From Ramlibacter lithotrophicus (GTDB lineage Bacteria; Pseudomonadota; Gammaproteobacteria; Burkholderiales; Burkholderiaceae_C): a stretch of 64,000 nt of DNA. The notes beneath the pieces are model-generated. The model was given only the letters and a program-made list of their open reading frames with translations. It was not told the DNA's origin and ran no database searches. This document shows, piece by piece, positions 8,692 to 16,956 of the stretch (positions within the stretch are counted from its first letter, which is position 1; every line of letters begins with the position of its first letter). The DNA lies in the NCBI RefSeq assembly GCF_012184415.1, contig NZ_VTOX01000001.1, positions 124,001 through 188,000 of the forward strand, in the 5' to 3' direction. Made by a program: the position numbers and the translations under genes.

Positions 8692-9663
8692 CTAGCCGCC
8701 CGTGTACACGGCCTGCGGCTGTTCGCCAGCGAGGGCGGCGAGGAGATTGGTGGTTGCCAGTTCCGCCATCGCCAGCCGCGTCTCATGCGTGGCCGACCCG
8801 ATATGCGGCAGGCAGGTGACCTTCGGATGGCGGCGCAGGGGCGACGACAGCGGGAGGGGCTCGGTCGCGAAAACGTCCAGGGCGGCCGCGCGCAAGGTGC
8901 CGTGGTCGAGGGCGTCGAGCAACGCCTGCTCCTGCACGATGGCGCCACGGGCGCCGTTGACGAAGATCGCGCCGGGCTTCATCAGGGAGAAGGCCCGCGC
9001 GTCGAGCAGGCCGCGGGTCTGCGCCGTCAGCGGCAAGGTGACGGCGACGATGTCGGACTGCCGCAGCACGTCGGCAAGCGCGACCTGCCGCGCGCGTGCG
9101 CCGAGCGCCGGCGCCTGCACCGGCGCATCGTTGTGATACAGCACCGGCATTCCGAAGCCGAGCGCGGCGCGCTGCGCCAGCGCCTGGCCGATGCGGCCGA
9201 AGCCGAGGATGCCCAGCGTCTTGCCGTGCACGTCCCAGCCGAACAGGTCTTCGCCGATGTTGGCGGTCCAGTGGCCGTCGCGAACGTGGTTGGACAGTTC
9301 CACCAGCCGCCGGCTGGCGGCCATGATCAGTGCGAACAAGGTGTCGGCGGTCGTCTGCGTCAGCACGCCCGGCGTGTGGCACAGCACGATGCCGCGGGCG
9401 CGCAGCGCCGCGACGTCGTAGTTGTCGACCCCGACCGAGATGCTGGAGATCACTTCCAGCCGCGGCGCGCGCGCGAGGAGCGGGCCGTCGATGCGGTAAC
9501 TGGAGCCGATGAGCCCCTGCGCCCGGGGCAGCGCGGCCTCGAACGCGTCCTGCCGGCCCGCACGCGGATTCGCGACCGTGACGTCGTGCGCCGCCTGCAG
9601 CCGGGCCAGCTGCGCCGGCGGCAGTTCCCGAAAGACCAGGACCTGCTTGCGCGGCCCGCTCAC
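8692..9663 (-). CDS. kguD: D-2-hydroxyacid dehydrogenase, probable 2-keto-6-phosphogluconate reductase (KguD)
   Basis: A 323-residue NAD(P)-dependent D-isomer 2-hydroxyacid dehydrogenase. The nucleotide-binding motif GFGRIG is at residues 154-159 and the catalytic set is Arg239 (NGARG), Glu268 (DVFATEP) and His287 (LPHIGSAT). The start is GTG at 9663, overlapping the stop of the upstream kinase as GTGA. In the 2-ketogluconate (kgu) operon of Pseudomonas an enzyme of this family reduces 2-keto-6-phosphogluconate to 6-phosphogluconate. The assignment rests on its position behind a PfkB kinase, a sugar isomerase and a PtxS-like regulator. On its own the sequence would only support a glyoxylate/2-ketogluconate reductase label. 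Confidence 0.8.
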   Translation of the reverse strand: MSGPRKQVLVFRELPPAQLARLQAAHDVTVANPRAGRQDAFEAALPRAQGLIGSSYRIDGPLLARAPRLEVISSISVGVDNYDVAALRARGIVLCHTPGVLTQTTADTLFALIMAASRRLVELSNHVRDGHWTANIGEDLFGWDVHGKTLGILGFGRIGQALAQRAALGFGMPVLYHNDAPVQAPALGARARQVALADVLRQSDIVAVTLPLTAQTRGLLDARAFSLMKPGAIFVNGARGAIVQEQALLDALDHGTLRAAALDVFATEPLPLSSPLRRHPKVTCLPHIGSATHETRLAMAELATTNLLAALAGEQPQAVYTGG

Positions 9664-10613
9664 AATCCGGCCGCCTGCAGTTGCGCGCGCGTCGGCAGGC
9701 CTTCGGTGTCGCCCAGCACCTGCACGGCGCGCGCGCCGATCCAGGCGCCGCGCCGGACCGCGTCCGGCACGCTGCGGCCTTCCAGCAGCGCGCTGATCAC
9801 GCCGACCGCGAAGCCGTCGCCGGCGCCGACGGTGTCGATCACTTCCCTGACCGGGAACGCGGGCACGTGTCCGGTGCCGCCGGCGCCGTCGTAGTACGCG
9901 CCTTCGGGGCCCAGCTTCACCACGACCAGCTTCGCGCCGCGGGCGCGGTACCAGGCCGCGATCGCCTCGGGCGTCTGCTCCCCGGTCAGGAAGCGTCCCT
10001 CGTCGAGGCCGGGCAGCACCCAGTCGGCCTGCACCGCCAGGTGGTTGATCCAGTGCCGCATCAGTTCCGGCGTGGCCCAGAGGGTGGGGCGCAGGTTGGT
10101 GTCGAACGAGATCGTGCGGCCCGCGGCGCGCATCACCTCGAGCGTCCTGCAGGCCGCGGCGCGGCTGGTCTCCGAGATCGCGGGGAACACGCCGGTGGCG
10201 TGCAGGTGCCGCGCCGAACGCAGCCACGGCTCGTCGACGTCCCGCGAACCCATCTGGCTCGCCGCCGAGCCCTTGCGGTGGTATTCGACGGGCGGGTCGC
10301 TGCCGTCGGTGACGCGGCCCTTGAACTGGAATCCGGTGCGCGCGCCCGGGTCGCATTCGACGCGCGAGCAGTCGATGCCCTCGCGCTGCATTTCGGCCAG
10401 CAGGTAGCGGCCCATGGAGTCGGCGCCGAGCCGGCTGGCCCAGCCCACCTTCAGGCCCAGCCGGGCCAGGCCGATCGCGACGTTGGTCTCGGCGCCGGCC
10501 GTGCGCTTGTAGAAGCATTCGGCCTGCTCGATCGGGCCGGGCCGGTCGGCCACCAGCAGCATCATGGCCTCGCCGAAGGTGGCGACGTCGAAAGCGGGGG
10601 CGGGCGTGGTCAT
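9660..10613 (-). CDS. kguK: PfkB-family sugar kinase, probable 2-ketogluconate kinase (KguK)
   Basis: A 317-residue ribokinase/PfkB-family kinase. It begins FDVATFGEAMMLL and has the substrate motif AGAETNVAIGLARLG (39-53) and the ATP/catalytic motif DTVGAGDGF (260-268), with catalytic base Asp266. Such kinases phosphorylate 2-keto-3-deoxygluconate (KdgK) or 2-ketogluconate (KguK). Neighbouring KguD-, KguE- and PtxS-like genes favour 2-ketogluconate, giving 2-keto-6-phosphogluconate. The ATG at 10613 overlaps the upstream isomerase stop (ATGA), and its own stop overlaps the kguD GTG start, so the three enzymes are translationally coupled. KdgK activity remains the main alternative. Confidence 0.8.
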   Translation of the reverse strand: MTTPAPAFDVATFGEAMMLLVADRPGPIEQAECFYKRTAGAETNVAIGLARLGLKVGWASRLGADSMGRYLLAEMQREGIDCSRVECDPGARTGFQFKGRVTDGSDPPVEYHRKGSAASQMGSRDVDEPWLRSARHLHATGVFPAISETSRAAACRTLEVMRAAGRTISFDTNLRPTLWATPELMRHWINHLAVQADWVLPGLDEGRFLTGEQTPEAIAAWYRARGAKLVVVKLGPEGAYYDGAGGTGHVPAFPVREVIDTVGAGDGFAVGVISALLEGRSVPDAVRRGAWIGARAVQVLGDTEGLPTRAQLQAAGL

Positions 10614-11389
10614 GCGTTGTCTCGGGACGACGCCGCGGCGACGGCGCGCAGGTGCTCGATCCCGGCGCGGGTGGCGGCCACCAGGTCGTCGCCCGCCAGA
10701 GGATATTCGATGGCCCACGGCACGTCGGCTGGCAGCGCGCGCAGCACGGCGCGCCACGGAGCGGCGGAGTCGGCGAGCGGTACCGCGACCCACTTGTGCG
10801 GCAACCGCTGCACGCCCTTGCAATGCACGTAGCGCACGCGTGCGGCCAGCGCCTGCGCCGCCTGCAGCGGGCACTCGCCGGTCCAGTGCCAGTTGCCCAT
10901 GTCGAACGTCATCGGCAACGCCAGTCCGTGTGCCTCGCCGGCCACGAAGAACCGCTGCAGGGCAGCGAGCGTTCCCGCGGAAACGGTCTGGTCGTTCTCG
11001 ATCAGCAGTTCGATGCCGGTGGCATCGAGCCGCTCCTGCAGCGCCGGCAGCGTCGCCGGTGATCGTGCATCGAAGCCGCCGATGGACATCTTCAGGCGCG
11101 GTGCGCCGAGCACGGTGGCCGCTTCGAGGGCGCGGTCCAGGGCGGGGCGGTCCAGGGTGCCGTCGGGGCGCCACAGTCCTTCCGGGCTCGAATAGACGAC
11201 CTGCATGCTTGCACCGGCAACCGCTCGCGCGAGGCCGGGCAGCTCCGTGGCGGCGTCGACCAGCAATTCACCGCGCACCTCGACGCCGTCGGCGCCGGCG
11301 TCGTGCGCCAGGCGGGCGAACCAGAGCTGGCCGTGGCGGCGCACTTCGGCCGCGCCGTACGACGAGAGCGAAATCAGCACGCGGTGCAT
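10610..11389 (-). CDS. kguE: Sugar phosphate isomerase/epimerase-family TIM-barrel protein (KguE-like)
   Basis: A 259-residue AP-endonuclease-2/xylose-isomerase-like TIM barrel. Metal-binding positions typical of the family are visible: Glu in IELLIENDQ (about 146), Asp in MTFDMGNWHW (about 176) and His in VRYVHCKG (about 206). In Pseudomonas kgu operons the first gene, kguE, encodes a protein of this class whose exact step is not settled. It is coupled at both ends: the ATPase gene stop overlaps this ATG (11389), and the kinase ATG overlaps this stop. The family is secure; the KguE assignment is by synteny and by the operon's operator sequences. Confidence 0.75.
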   Translation of the reverse strand: MHRVLISLSSYGAAEVRRHGQLWFARLAHDAGADGVEVRGELLVDAATELPGLARAVAGASMQVVYSSPEGLWRPDGTLDRPALDRALEAATVLGAPRLKMSIGGFDARSPATLPALQERLDATGIELLIENDQTVSAGTLAALQRFFVAGEAHGLALPMTFDMGNWHWTGECPLQAAQALAARVRYVHCKGVQRLPHKWVAVPLADSAAPWRAVLRALPADVPWAIEYPLAGDDLVAATRAGIEHLRAVAAASSRDNA

Positions 11390-12183
11390 CAGTGTTTGCC
11401 GTGATGGGAACTGAGGATCTGCCCCAGGAACTGGCGCGTCTTCTCGTGGCGCGGGTGGCCGAAGAACTGCTCCGGCGGCGCCTGCTCCACGATCTGCCCG
11501 TCGGCCATGAAGATCACGCGGTCGGCGACGCTGCGCGCGAACCCCATCTCGTGCGTCACGCACAGCATGGTCATGCCGTCTTCCGCGAGGCCGATCATCG
11601 TGTCCAGCACTTCCTTGACCATTTCCGGGTCGAGGGCCGACGTCGGCTCGTCGAACAGCATGATCTTGGGCGTCATGCACAGCGCGCGCGCGATCGCCAC
11701 GCGCTGCTGCTGTCCGCCGGACAGCTGGCTCGGGTACTTGTTCGCCTGCTCGGGGATGCGCACCCGGGTCAGGTACTTCATCGCGAGCGCCTCGGCCTCC
11801 TCCCTGGCGAGCCCGCGCGAGCGCATCGGCGCCAGCGTGCAGTTCTGCAGGATTGTGAGGTGCGGGAACAGGTTGAACTGCTGGAACACCATGCCGACCT
11901 CGCGCCGCACGGCGTCGGCATTGCGCTTCGCGGCCGTCAGGTCGATGCCGTCGACCACGATGCGGCCCTGCTGCACCGTCTCGAGCCGGTTGATGCAGCG
12001 GATCAGGGTCGACTTGCCGGAGCCCGAAGGCCCGCAGACCACGATCCGCTCGCCCGGCTGCACGTCCAGGTCGATGTCGGAGAGCACCTTGAACTTGCCG
12101 TACCACTTCTGCACGCCGGTCATGCGGATGATCGGCTCGCCCTGGGGCAGGAGGTGGGGCACGGAGGTTGCCGGTGCGCTCAT
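11389..12183 (-). CDS. Polar amino acid-type ABC transporter ATP-binding protein (GlnQ-like)
   Basis: ATPase subunit of 264 residues with the standard PAAT-family features: Walker [23 protein letters not shown], signature [15 protein letters not shown], Walker [16 protein letters not shown] and the H-loop VTHEMGFA. The start is the ATG at 12183, 17 bp after the solute-binding-protein stop; longer in-frame sequence upstream is shadow. Its stop overlaps the kguE-like start. This gene and the next three replace the MFS permease KguT found in the classical 2-ketogluconate operon, so the likely substrate is a sugar acid, although the family normally imports polar amino acids. Confidence 0.9.
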   Translation of the reverse strand: MSAPATSVPHLLPQGEPIIRMTGVQKWYGKFKVLSDIDLDVQPGERIVVCGPSGSGKSTLIRCINRLETVQQGRIVVDGIDLTAAKRNADAVRREVGMVFQQFNLFPHLTILQNCTLAPMRSRGLAREEAEALAMKYLTRVRIPEQANKYPSQLSGGQQQRVAIARALCMTPKIMLFDEPTSALDPEMVKEVLDTMIGLAEDGMTMLCVTHEMGFARSVADRVIFMADGQIVEQAPPEQFFGHPRHEKTRQFLGQILSSHHGKH

Positions 12184-12200
12184 GACGTCGTCCGCGCCGC

Positions 12201-13007
12201 TTACTGCATCTTCGGCAGTTCGGTCTCGAGCCATTTGACGTACAGCTTGTTGAGTTCGCCGTTCGCCGTGTTGCGTGCGACGAAGTCGTTCACCGTCTTG
12301 AGCAGCTCGTCCTGGCCTGGGCGCATGGCGACGGCCATCTCCTGCTGGCGCAGCACGAACTTCTGCTCGAAGGTGTTGGCGGGCACGCGCTTGGCGATCT
12401 GCGCCGCGACGGTGGTGGAGCAGCCGATCGCATCGACCTGGCCGGAGATCAGGGCCTGCATCGCCGACGCGTCGTCGTCGAAGCGGCGGATCTCCGTGCC
12501 TTGCGGGGCCATCTGCGTGACGGTGACGTCCTGCGTGCTGGCGCGCGCGACGCCGATGCGGAAACCCTTGAGGTCGGGCGCGCCCTTGATGGCGGCCTTC
12601 TTGCTGCCGTACATCACGATGGTCGCTGCCGAGTAGGGCTTGGAGAACGTCACCTGCTTGGCACGCTCGGGCGTGACGGCCAGCGACGCGACCAGCAGGT
12701 CGACCTTGTTGGTCAGCAGGAAGGGAATGCGGTTGGGGCCGGTCACCGGAACCAGGTTCAGCTTCAGGCCGAGGTCCCTGGCCAGCAGGCGGGCGACGTC
12801 GGCGTCGTAGCCGTCGGGCTGGTTCTGCGCGTTGGTGGTGCCGTAAGGCGGGAAGTCGACCAGCAGGCCGACGGTGAGCTCGCCTTTCTTCTTCAGTTCG
12901 GCCACGGTCTGCGCCGCGGCGAAAGGTGTGGCCACGGTGAGCAGCGCGCCGAGCCCAAGGGCGGCGATGGAACCGGCGAATGCGCGGCGTTGCAGGGACA
13001 AGGTCAT
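12201..13007 (-). CDS. Polar amino acid-type ABC transporter substrate-binding protein
   Basis: A 268-residue periplasmic binding protein of SBP family 3 (type II fold). It has a clear signal peptide ending near TPFAAAQT (about residue 33). The mature part starts [25 protein letters not shown] and contains [24 protein letters not shown], both typical of GltI/FliY-like receptors. It is the third gene of the operon, between the permeases and the ATPase. Its family binds amino acids, but the operon encodes sugar-acid enzymes and no amino-acid enzyme. A sugar acid such as 2-ketogluconate, or an amino sugar acid such as glucosaminate, are candidate ligands by inference. Confidence 0.88.
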   Translation of the reverse strand: MTLSLQRRAFAGSIAALGLGALLTVATPFAAAQTVAELKKKGELTVGLLVDFPPYGTTNAQNQPDGYDADVARLLARDLGLKLNLVPVTGPNRIPFLLTNKVDLLVASLAVTPERAKQVTFSKPYSAATIVMYGSKKAAIKGAPDLKGFRIGVARASTQDVTVTQMAPQGTEIRRFDDDASAMQALISGQVDAIGCSTTVAAQIAKRVPANTFEQKFVLRQQEMAVAMRPGQDELLKTVNDFVARNTANGELNKLYVKWLETELPKMQ

Positions 13008-13061
13008 GGGATTCTCCGTCGATGAAAGGGAAAGGCTCTGCTGGGGACCGTCGGTTCTTCC

Positions 13062-13715
13062 TCAGCGCGCGAGCGCCGCCGCCTGGCGGCGCTCCATCCG
13101 GGCGGCGAGCAGCGACAGCGGCCAGCACAGCACGAAATAGATCGCCGCGACCACGCTGAACACGAGCAGCGGCTGGAACGTGGCGTTGTTGATGATCTGG
13201 CCGGCGCGCGTCACTTCGGCAAAGCCGATGATCGCGGCCAGCGAAGTGCCCTTGATGACCTGCACCATGTAGCCGACGGTCGGCGGCAGGGCGATCTTGA
13301 AGGCCTGCGGCAGGATGATGTCCCGCATCTTCGCGACGTAGTGCAGGCCGAGCGCCTCGGCCGCTTCCCACTGGCCGGCCGGGATCGCCTGGATCGTCCC
13401 GCGCCAGATCTCGCCGAGGAAGGCGCTGGTGTTCAGGATGAGGGCGATGCCCGCGGCGAGCCACGGGTTGATGTCGAAGCCGAGGACCGGCGCGCCGAAG
13501 AAGATCAGGAACAGCTGCAGCAGCAGCGGCGTGCCCTGGAACACCTGCACGAAGCCCGATGCGATCGCGCGCAGCGCGGGACGATCGGAGGTGCGGGCCA
13601 GGGCGACGAGCAGCCCGCCGATGGCGCCGCCGACGAAGGCGATGAGCGACAGGGCGACGGTCCACTTCGCCGCTTCGGCGATGAACAGGAACTCCGGGAG
13701 ACCGAAGGTGCGCAT
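13062..13715 (-). CDS. Polar amino acid-type ABC transporter permease
   Basis: A 217-residue inner-membrane permease of the His/Glu/Gln/Arg/opine family, with three to five hydrophobic helices. The cytoplasmic coupling loop carries [27 protein letters not shown] (about residues 117-143), the EAA-type motif that contacts the ATPase. It is separated by only 4 bp from the other permease, so the pair forms the heterodimeric channel. The start is ATG at 13715. The gap of 54 bp to the downstream solute-binding protein contains no obvious hairpin. Confidence 0.9.
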   Translation of the reverse strand: MRTFGLPEFLFIAEAAKWTVALSLIAFVGGAIGGLLVALARTSDRPALRAIASGFVQVFQGTPLLLQLFLIFFGAPVLGFDINPWLAAGIALILNTSAFLGEIWRGTIQAIPAGQWEAAEALGLHYVAKMRDIILPQAFKIALPPTVGYMVQVIKGTSLAAIIGFAEVTRAGQIINNATFQPLLVFSVVAAIYFVLCWPLSLLAARMERRQAAALAR

Positions 13716-13719
13716 GGGT

Positions 13720-14391
13720 CTATCTCCGGTCCGGGTAGTCGAGCGCCCACCGGTAGATGGTCCGGAACAGTCCCGAAAACGCCAGCGCCAGCGCCAGGTA
13801 GATCGCCGCGACGACGATGTAGATCTCGAAGCTGCGGAAGGTCTGCGACTGCAGGTTCGCCGCCACCGACGTGAGGTCGTCGGCGGAGATCGCGGACACC
13901 ACCGCGGAGCTGAGCATCAGCAGGATGAACTGGCTGGTGAGCGCGGGATAGATGGCCTTCAGGGCCGGCTTCAGGATCACGAAGCGGAAGACTTCGTGGT
14001 GCTTGAGGTTCAGCGCGAGGCCCGCCTCGATCTGGCCCTTGGGGATGGACTCGATGCCGGCGCGGATGATTTCGGTCGCGTAGGCGCCGAGGTTCACCAC
14101 CATCGCGAACAGCGCCGCCGTATGCGCCGTCCAGCGCAGGCCCAGCGACGGCAGCGCGAAGAAGAAGAAGAACAGCTGCACCAGGAATGGCGTGTTGCGG
14201 ATCACCTCGATGTAGGCGTTGACGAGCCAGCGCAGGGGTGCGGGGCCGGACGTCTTGCCCCACGCGCAGGCGATCGCGACCATCAGGCCGAGCACGGTGG
14301 CGGTGAGGGAGAGCTGGATCGTGGTCCATGTTCCCTGCAGCAGCAGCGGCCACGCGGCGAACACGTCCTCGAACTGGAATTGGTACTTCAC
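13720..14391 (-). CDS. Polar amino acid-type ABC transporter permease, first gene of the kgu-like operon
   Basis: A 223-residue inner-membrane permease, partner of the permease encoded just downstream. The EAA-like coupling loop is GQIEAGLALNLKHHEVFRFVILKPALK (about residues 127-153), and hydrophobic helices surround it. The start codon is GTG at 14391 with a weak ribosome-binding site. It is the promoter-proximal gene: two PtxS-type operators and a candidate promoter lie within 75 bp upstream. It heads the seven-gene unit permease-permease-receptor-ATPase-isomerase-kinase-dehydrogenase. Confidence 0.9.
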   Translation of the reverse strand: MKYQFQFEDVFAAWPLLLQGTWTTIQLSLTATVLGLMVAIACAWGKTSGPAPLRWLVNAYIEVIRNTPFLVQLFFFFFALPSLGLRWTAHTAALFAMVVNLGAYATEIIRAGIESIPKGQIEAGLALNLKHHEVFRFVILKPALKAIYPALTSQFILLMLSSAVVSAISADDLTSVAANLQSQTFRSFEIYIVVAAIYLALALAFSGLFRTIYRWALDYPDRR

Positions 14392-14399
14392 GATGCTTG

Positions 14400-14463
14400 C
14401 GGAACCGGTCGAACTGAAACCGGTTTCTGGACCATTCTAAGAAACCGGTTTCAGCATTGTCTC
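14400..14463 (-). promoter_or_regulatory. Promoter and PtxS-type operators of the kgu-like operon
   Basis: Two perfect 12-bp palindromes GAAACCGGTTTC lie at 14416-14427 and 14441-14452, centres 25 bp apart; each matches 13 of 14 positions of the PtxS operator TGAAACCGGTTTCA. A weaker third copy (9 of 14) is at 14400-14413. On the minus strand TAGAAT (14434-14439) and GAGACA (14458-14463) form a plausible -10/-35 pair with an 18-bp spacer. Operator 2 then sits in the spacer and operator 1 just past the start site, an arrangement fit for repression. Confidence 0.75.
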
Positions 14464-14474
14464 AGTAGAAACCC

Positions 14475-15539
14475 TTATGTCACTTGACTCGCATCAGGAC
14501 GCGACGATCCACGCAGCATGAGCCGTCCCGGGAGCAGGATCTGGCGCGGCGGCAGGTGCAGCCCGTTCAGCCGCTCGATCAGGCAGGTGGCGGCCAGCCG
14601 ACCGAGATCGTCCGTCGGCTGCGCGATCGTCGTGAGGCCCGGGCCGAGCAGCGGCGCCCATTCGGTCTCGTCGAAGCCGATGAGCCCCAGGTCGGCGCCA
14701 AACCGCAGCCCGAGGCGGGCGGCGGCGGCGGCGACTCGCAGGCTGATCACGGCGTTGCCGGCCAGAACGGCGGACCTGGACTTGCGGCTGCGTCCGCAGC
14801 GCCGCAACGCATCGTCCAGTGCGTCGGGCGCGTCGGCGGTGCTCTCGAACGTGCGGCCGGCCACGCCCCGATGGTCTGCGACGAACGCGCGAAAAGCCGC
14901 TTCCCGCTCCAGGCGCGAGCTCACGCCGACGAGCGGTTCGGATACGAACAGCAGGTCGCGGAAGCCGGCCTCGATCAGGTGACCCGCGGCCAGTCGCACC
15001 GCGCCGGTGTTGTCGAGGGAAACGAAGTCCGTCTGCAGCTCGGGGTGGCGGCGATCGACGAGCACGACGGGCTTGCCGTGCCGCATCGCCTGCGCGATGG
15101 CGCCATGGTCGGCGCCCAGCGTGTTGAGGATCAGTCCCTCGACCTGGTAGGCCATCAGGGACTCGATGGCTTCGCGCTCGCGTTCCGCCTCGTTGCCAAG
15201 GTTGAACAGCACCAGGAGGTAGCCGGCGTCCTGGCACGCGCGCTCGGCGCCGCGCAGCACCGCCACGGAGTACGGGTTGGTGACGTCGGCGACCACCAGC
15301 CCGATGAGGCGCGAGCGACCGCGCTTGAGCGCCTGCGCCATCGGGCTCGGGATGTAGCCGAGGGCGTTGATGGCCCGCTCCACGCGCACGGCGATTTCCG
15401 GCGTGAGCAGCTCCTCGCGCCGGTTCAGGAAACGCGAGACGGTCGCCTTCGACACGCCGGCCTTGAGTGCCACGTCGGAGATGGTGGCGCGGGTCGGCGG
15501 CGGCGCGGCGCCGGGGCGGGGACGGTCGGAAGCGGGCAC
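14475..15539 (-). CDS. ptxS: LacI-family transcriptional repressor, PtxS-like
   Basis: A 354-residue LacI/GalR-family regulator. The N-terminal helix-turn-helix is TISDVALKAGVSKATVSRFLN (about 19-39) with hinge helix PSPMAQALKRGRSRLIG. A periplasmic-binding-protein-like effector domain follows (VADVTNPYSVAVLRGAE onward). The start is GTG at 15539, about 16 bp from a palindromic site matching the operators of the neighbouring operon, so it probably represses itself as well. In Pseudomonas, PtxS recognises TGAAACCGGTTTCA and is released by 2-ketogluconate; the same palindrome occurs here. It lies upstream of and codirectional with the kgu-like operon, with its own promoter region. Confidence 0.82.
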   Translation of the reverse strand: MPASDRPRPGAAPPPTRATISDVALKAGVSKATVSRFLNRREELLTPEIAVRVERAINALGYIPSPMAQALKRGRSRLIGLVVADVTNPYSVAVLRGAERACQDAGYLLVLFNLGNEAEREREAIESLMAYQVEGLILNTLGADHGAIAQAMRHGKPVVLVDRRHPELQTDFVSLDNTGAVRLAAGHLIEAGFRDLLFVSEPLVGVSSRLEREAAFRAFVADHRGVAGRTFESTADAPDALDDALRRCGRSRKSRSAVLAGNAVISLRVAAAAARLGLRFGADLGLIGFDETEWAPLLGPGLTTIAQPTDDLGRLAATCLIERLNGLHLPPRQILLPGRLMLRGSSRPDASQVT

Positions 15540-15554
15540 GGGTGGGCGGGAGTA

Positions 15555-15570
15555 CTGAAACCAGTTTCAG
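15555..15570 (-). promoter_or_regulatory. PtxS-type operator upstream of the regulator gene
   Basis: CTGAAACCAGTTTCAG has perfect 7-bp arms (CTGAAAC/GTTTCAG) around a CA centre and differs from the operon operators only in the centre. It lies 16 bp from the GTG start of the LacI-family gene, a position for autorepression. Confidence 0.65.
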
Positions 15571-15951
15571 GGCTGCAATCCTACCGCGGCGGGCGCGGGG
15601 GCGCAACGCGCCCGAAGCCGCGCCGGCGCTGCCCTGCTCTCATATGAATAGCACGGCGAAGCCACGCCGGCTGCGCCTGTTCGCTGCGCGAGGCACTCGG
15701 CGCATGCTCGCATGCGGGGGATCTTCCTGCCGCGATCAACCGCAAGGTTGACTGCGCCGCTCGCACACTGCGTGCGGGTTGGTTCTGGTTGACTTGTGTC
15801 AAGACCCTCCAGCCCGCGGGGAAGATACTCGGCGCACTGCTGATGGTTTACGCCCCTCTCGTGGAGCTGAAAGCGCGGCAGCGACGAGCAGATGCCAGCC
15901 TGACCGCGCCCCCGAGCTTGTCACGCCGGCCGAACATGGAGTCGACAACGT
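15571..15951. other. Intergenic region with possible FNR/Anr-type site (15789-15802)
   Basis: This 381-bp gap between the divergent ptxS-like and NfnA-like genes holds no gene I can support; short open frames in it lack family features. TTGAC-TTGT-GTCAA at 15789-15802 is a perfect 5-bp-arm palindrome with a 4-bp spacer. It resembles the FNR/Anr box TTGAT-N4-ATCAA apart from one base in each arm. It lies about 150 bp before the NfnA-like start. A small hairpin with a GCAA loop (15736-15751) lies just upstream of it. No convincing -10/-35 pair could be fixed. Confidence 0.4.
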
Positions 15952-16872
15952 ATGTCCCAGTTCGAGATCGTGAGCCGCGAGGACTTCTCGGAAGTCACTT
16001 ACCTGCTGGAGGTGCGCCATCCGCAGATGGCGCGTGCGGCCAGGCCCGGTCAATTCGTGATCGTCATGCTCAACGAGCACGGCGAGCGCATCCCCCTCAC
16101 CATCGCCGACTTCGACCGGCACCGCGGCACGATCACGCTGGTGATCCAGGCGGTGGGCAAGACGACGAAGCAGATGCAGCAGGAGTGCCGCGTCGGCACG
16201 TCGCTGTTCGGACTGGTCGGCCCGATGGGCATTCCGACGCACATCGGCAAGCCGAAGAAGGTGCTGTGCGTCGGCGGCGGGCTCGGCGTCGCGCCGGTGT
16301 TTCCGCAGGCGCGCGCGCTGAAGGAGGCCGGCGCCTACGTGATCGGCATCCTCGGCTTCCGCAGCAAGGACCTGATCTTCTGGGAAGACAAGTTCCGCGC
16401 CGCCTGCGATGAACTGATCCTGTGCACCAACGACGGCTCGGCCGGCATGAAGGGCCTGATCACCGACGGCATCGCCGTCGCGCTGGCCGGCCACGCCGAC
16501 GTCGACGAGTGCGTGGCGATCGGCCCGCCGGTGATGATGAAGGCGTGCGCCGACGCGACCCGCGCGCGCAGGATCAAGACGATGGTCAGCGTCAACCCGA
16601 TCATGGTCGACGGCACCGGCATGTGCGGCGGCTGCCGGGTCAAGGTCGGCGACGACGTCAAGTTCGCCTGCGTCGACGGGCCCGATTTCGACGGCCACCT
16701 GGTCGACTTCGACGACCTGATGACCCGGCTGCGCCGCTTCACGCCGGAGGAGAAGCGGGCCGAGCAGCGCTGGTCCGACAGCTGCCGGATGCCGCAGCCG
16801 CCTGCCATGCGCAAGGTCGGCGAGGACGGCCTGGAGCTGCCCGACCCCTCCGAGGAGGCGCTCGGTGGCTGA
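15952..16872 (+). CDS. NfnA/SudB-like ferredoxin-NADP+ reductase subunit (FAD, 2Fe-2S)
   Basis: A 306-residue flavoprotein of the ferredoxin-NADP reductase/PyrK type, as in the small subunit of Nfn transhydrogenase or sulfide dehydrogenase. The FAD-binding part is ARPGQFVIVMLNEHGERIPLTI (about 29-50). The NAD(P) site begins VLCVGGGLGVAPVFPQARAL. A C-terminal 2Fe-2S region carries Cys225 and Cys228 (MCGGC) and Cys240 (FACVDGPDFDGH). It is followed after 84 bp by the NfnB-like subunit, so the two probably form one heterodimer moving electrons between NADPH and ferredoxin. The last 40 residues beyond the core are Glu/Pro-rich. Confidence 0.82.
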   Translation: MSQFEIVSREDFSEVTYLLEVRHPQMARAARPGQFVIVMLNEHGERIPLTIADFDRHRGTITLVIQAVGKTTKQMQQECRVGTSLFGLVGPMGIPTHIGKPKKVLCVGGGLGVAPVFPQARALKEAGAYVIGILGFRSKDLIFWEDKFRAACDELILCTNDGSAGMKGLITDGIAVALAGHADVDECVAIGPPVMMKACADATRARRIKTMVSVNPIMVDGTGMCGGCRVKVGDDVKFACVDGPDFDGHLVDFDDLMTRLRRFTPEEKRAEQRWSDSCRMPQPPAMRKVGEDGLELPDPSEEALGG

Positions 16873-16956
16873 GCGGCTCCCCGCAGTTCCCGCGCCCGCG
16901 CGGTGCGAAGTGTCCCCGCGGCGCATCTTCCAATCACAGTAAAGAGGTCCCCCGGA

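Noticed and set aside
9660..10613. Naming the PfkB kinase KdgK (2-keto-3-deoxygluconokinase)
   Set aside because: Sequence alone permits it, but the PtxS operators and the isomerase and reductase neighbours favour a 2-ketogluconate kinase. KdgK is kept only as an alternative.
14475..14475. A transcription terminator between the LacI-family gene and the kgu-like operon
   Set aside because: The palindromes in 14400-14460 are better explained as operators; their 12-bp symmetric centres match PtxS sites and have no loop or T-run.
15571..15951. Short open frames in the ptxS-Nfn intergenic region as small genes
   Set aside because: None has a good ribosome-binding site or a family feature, and the region contains regulatory palindromes instead.
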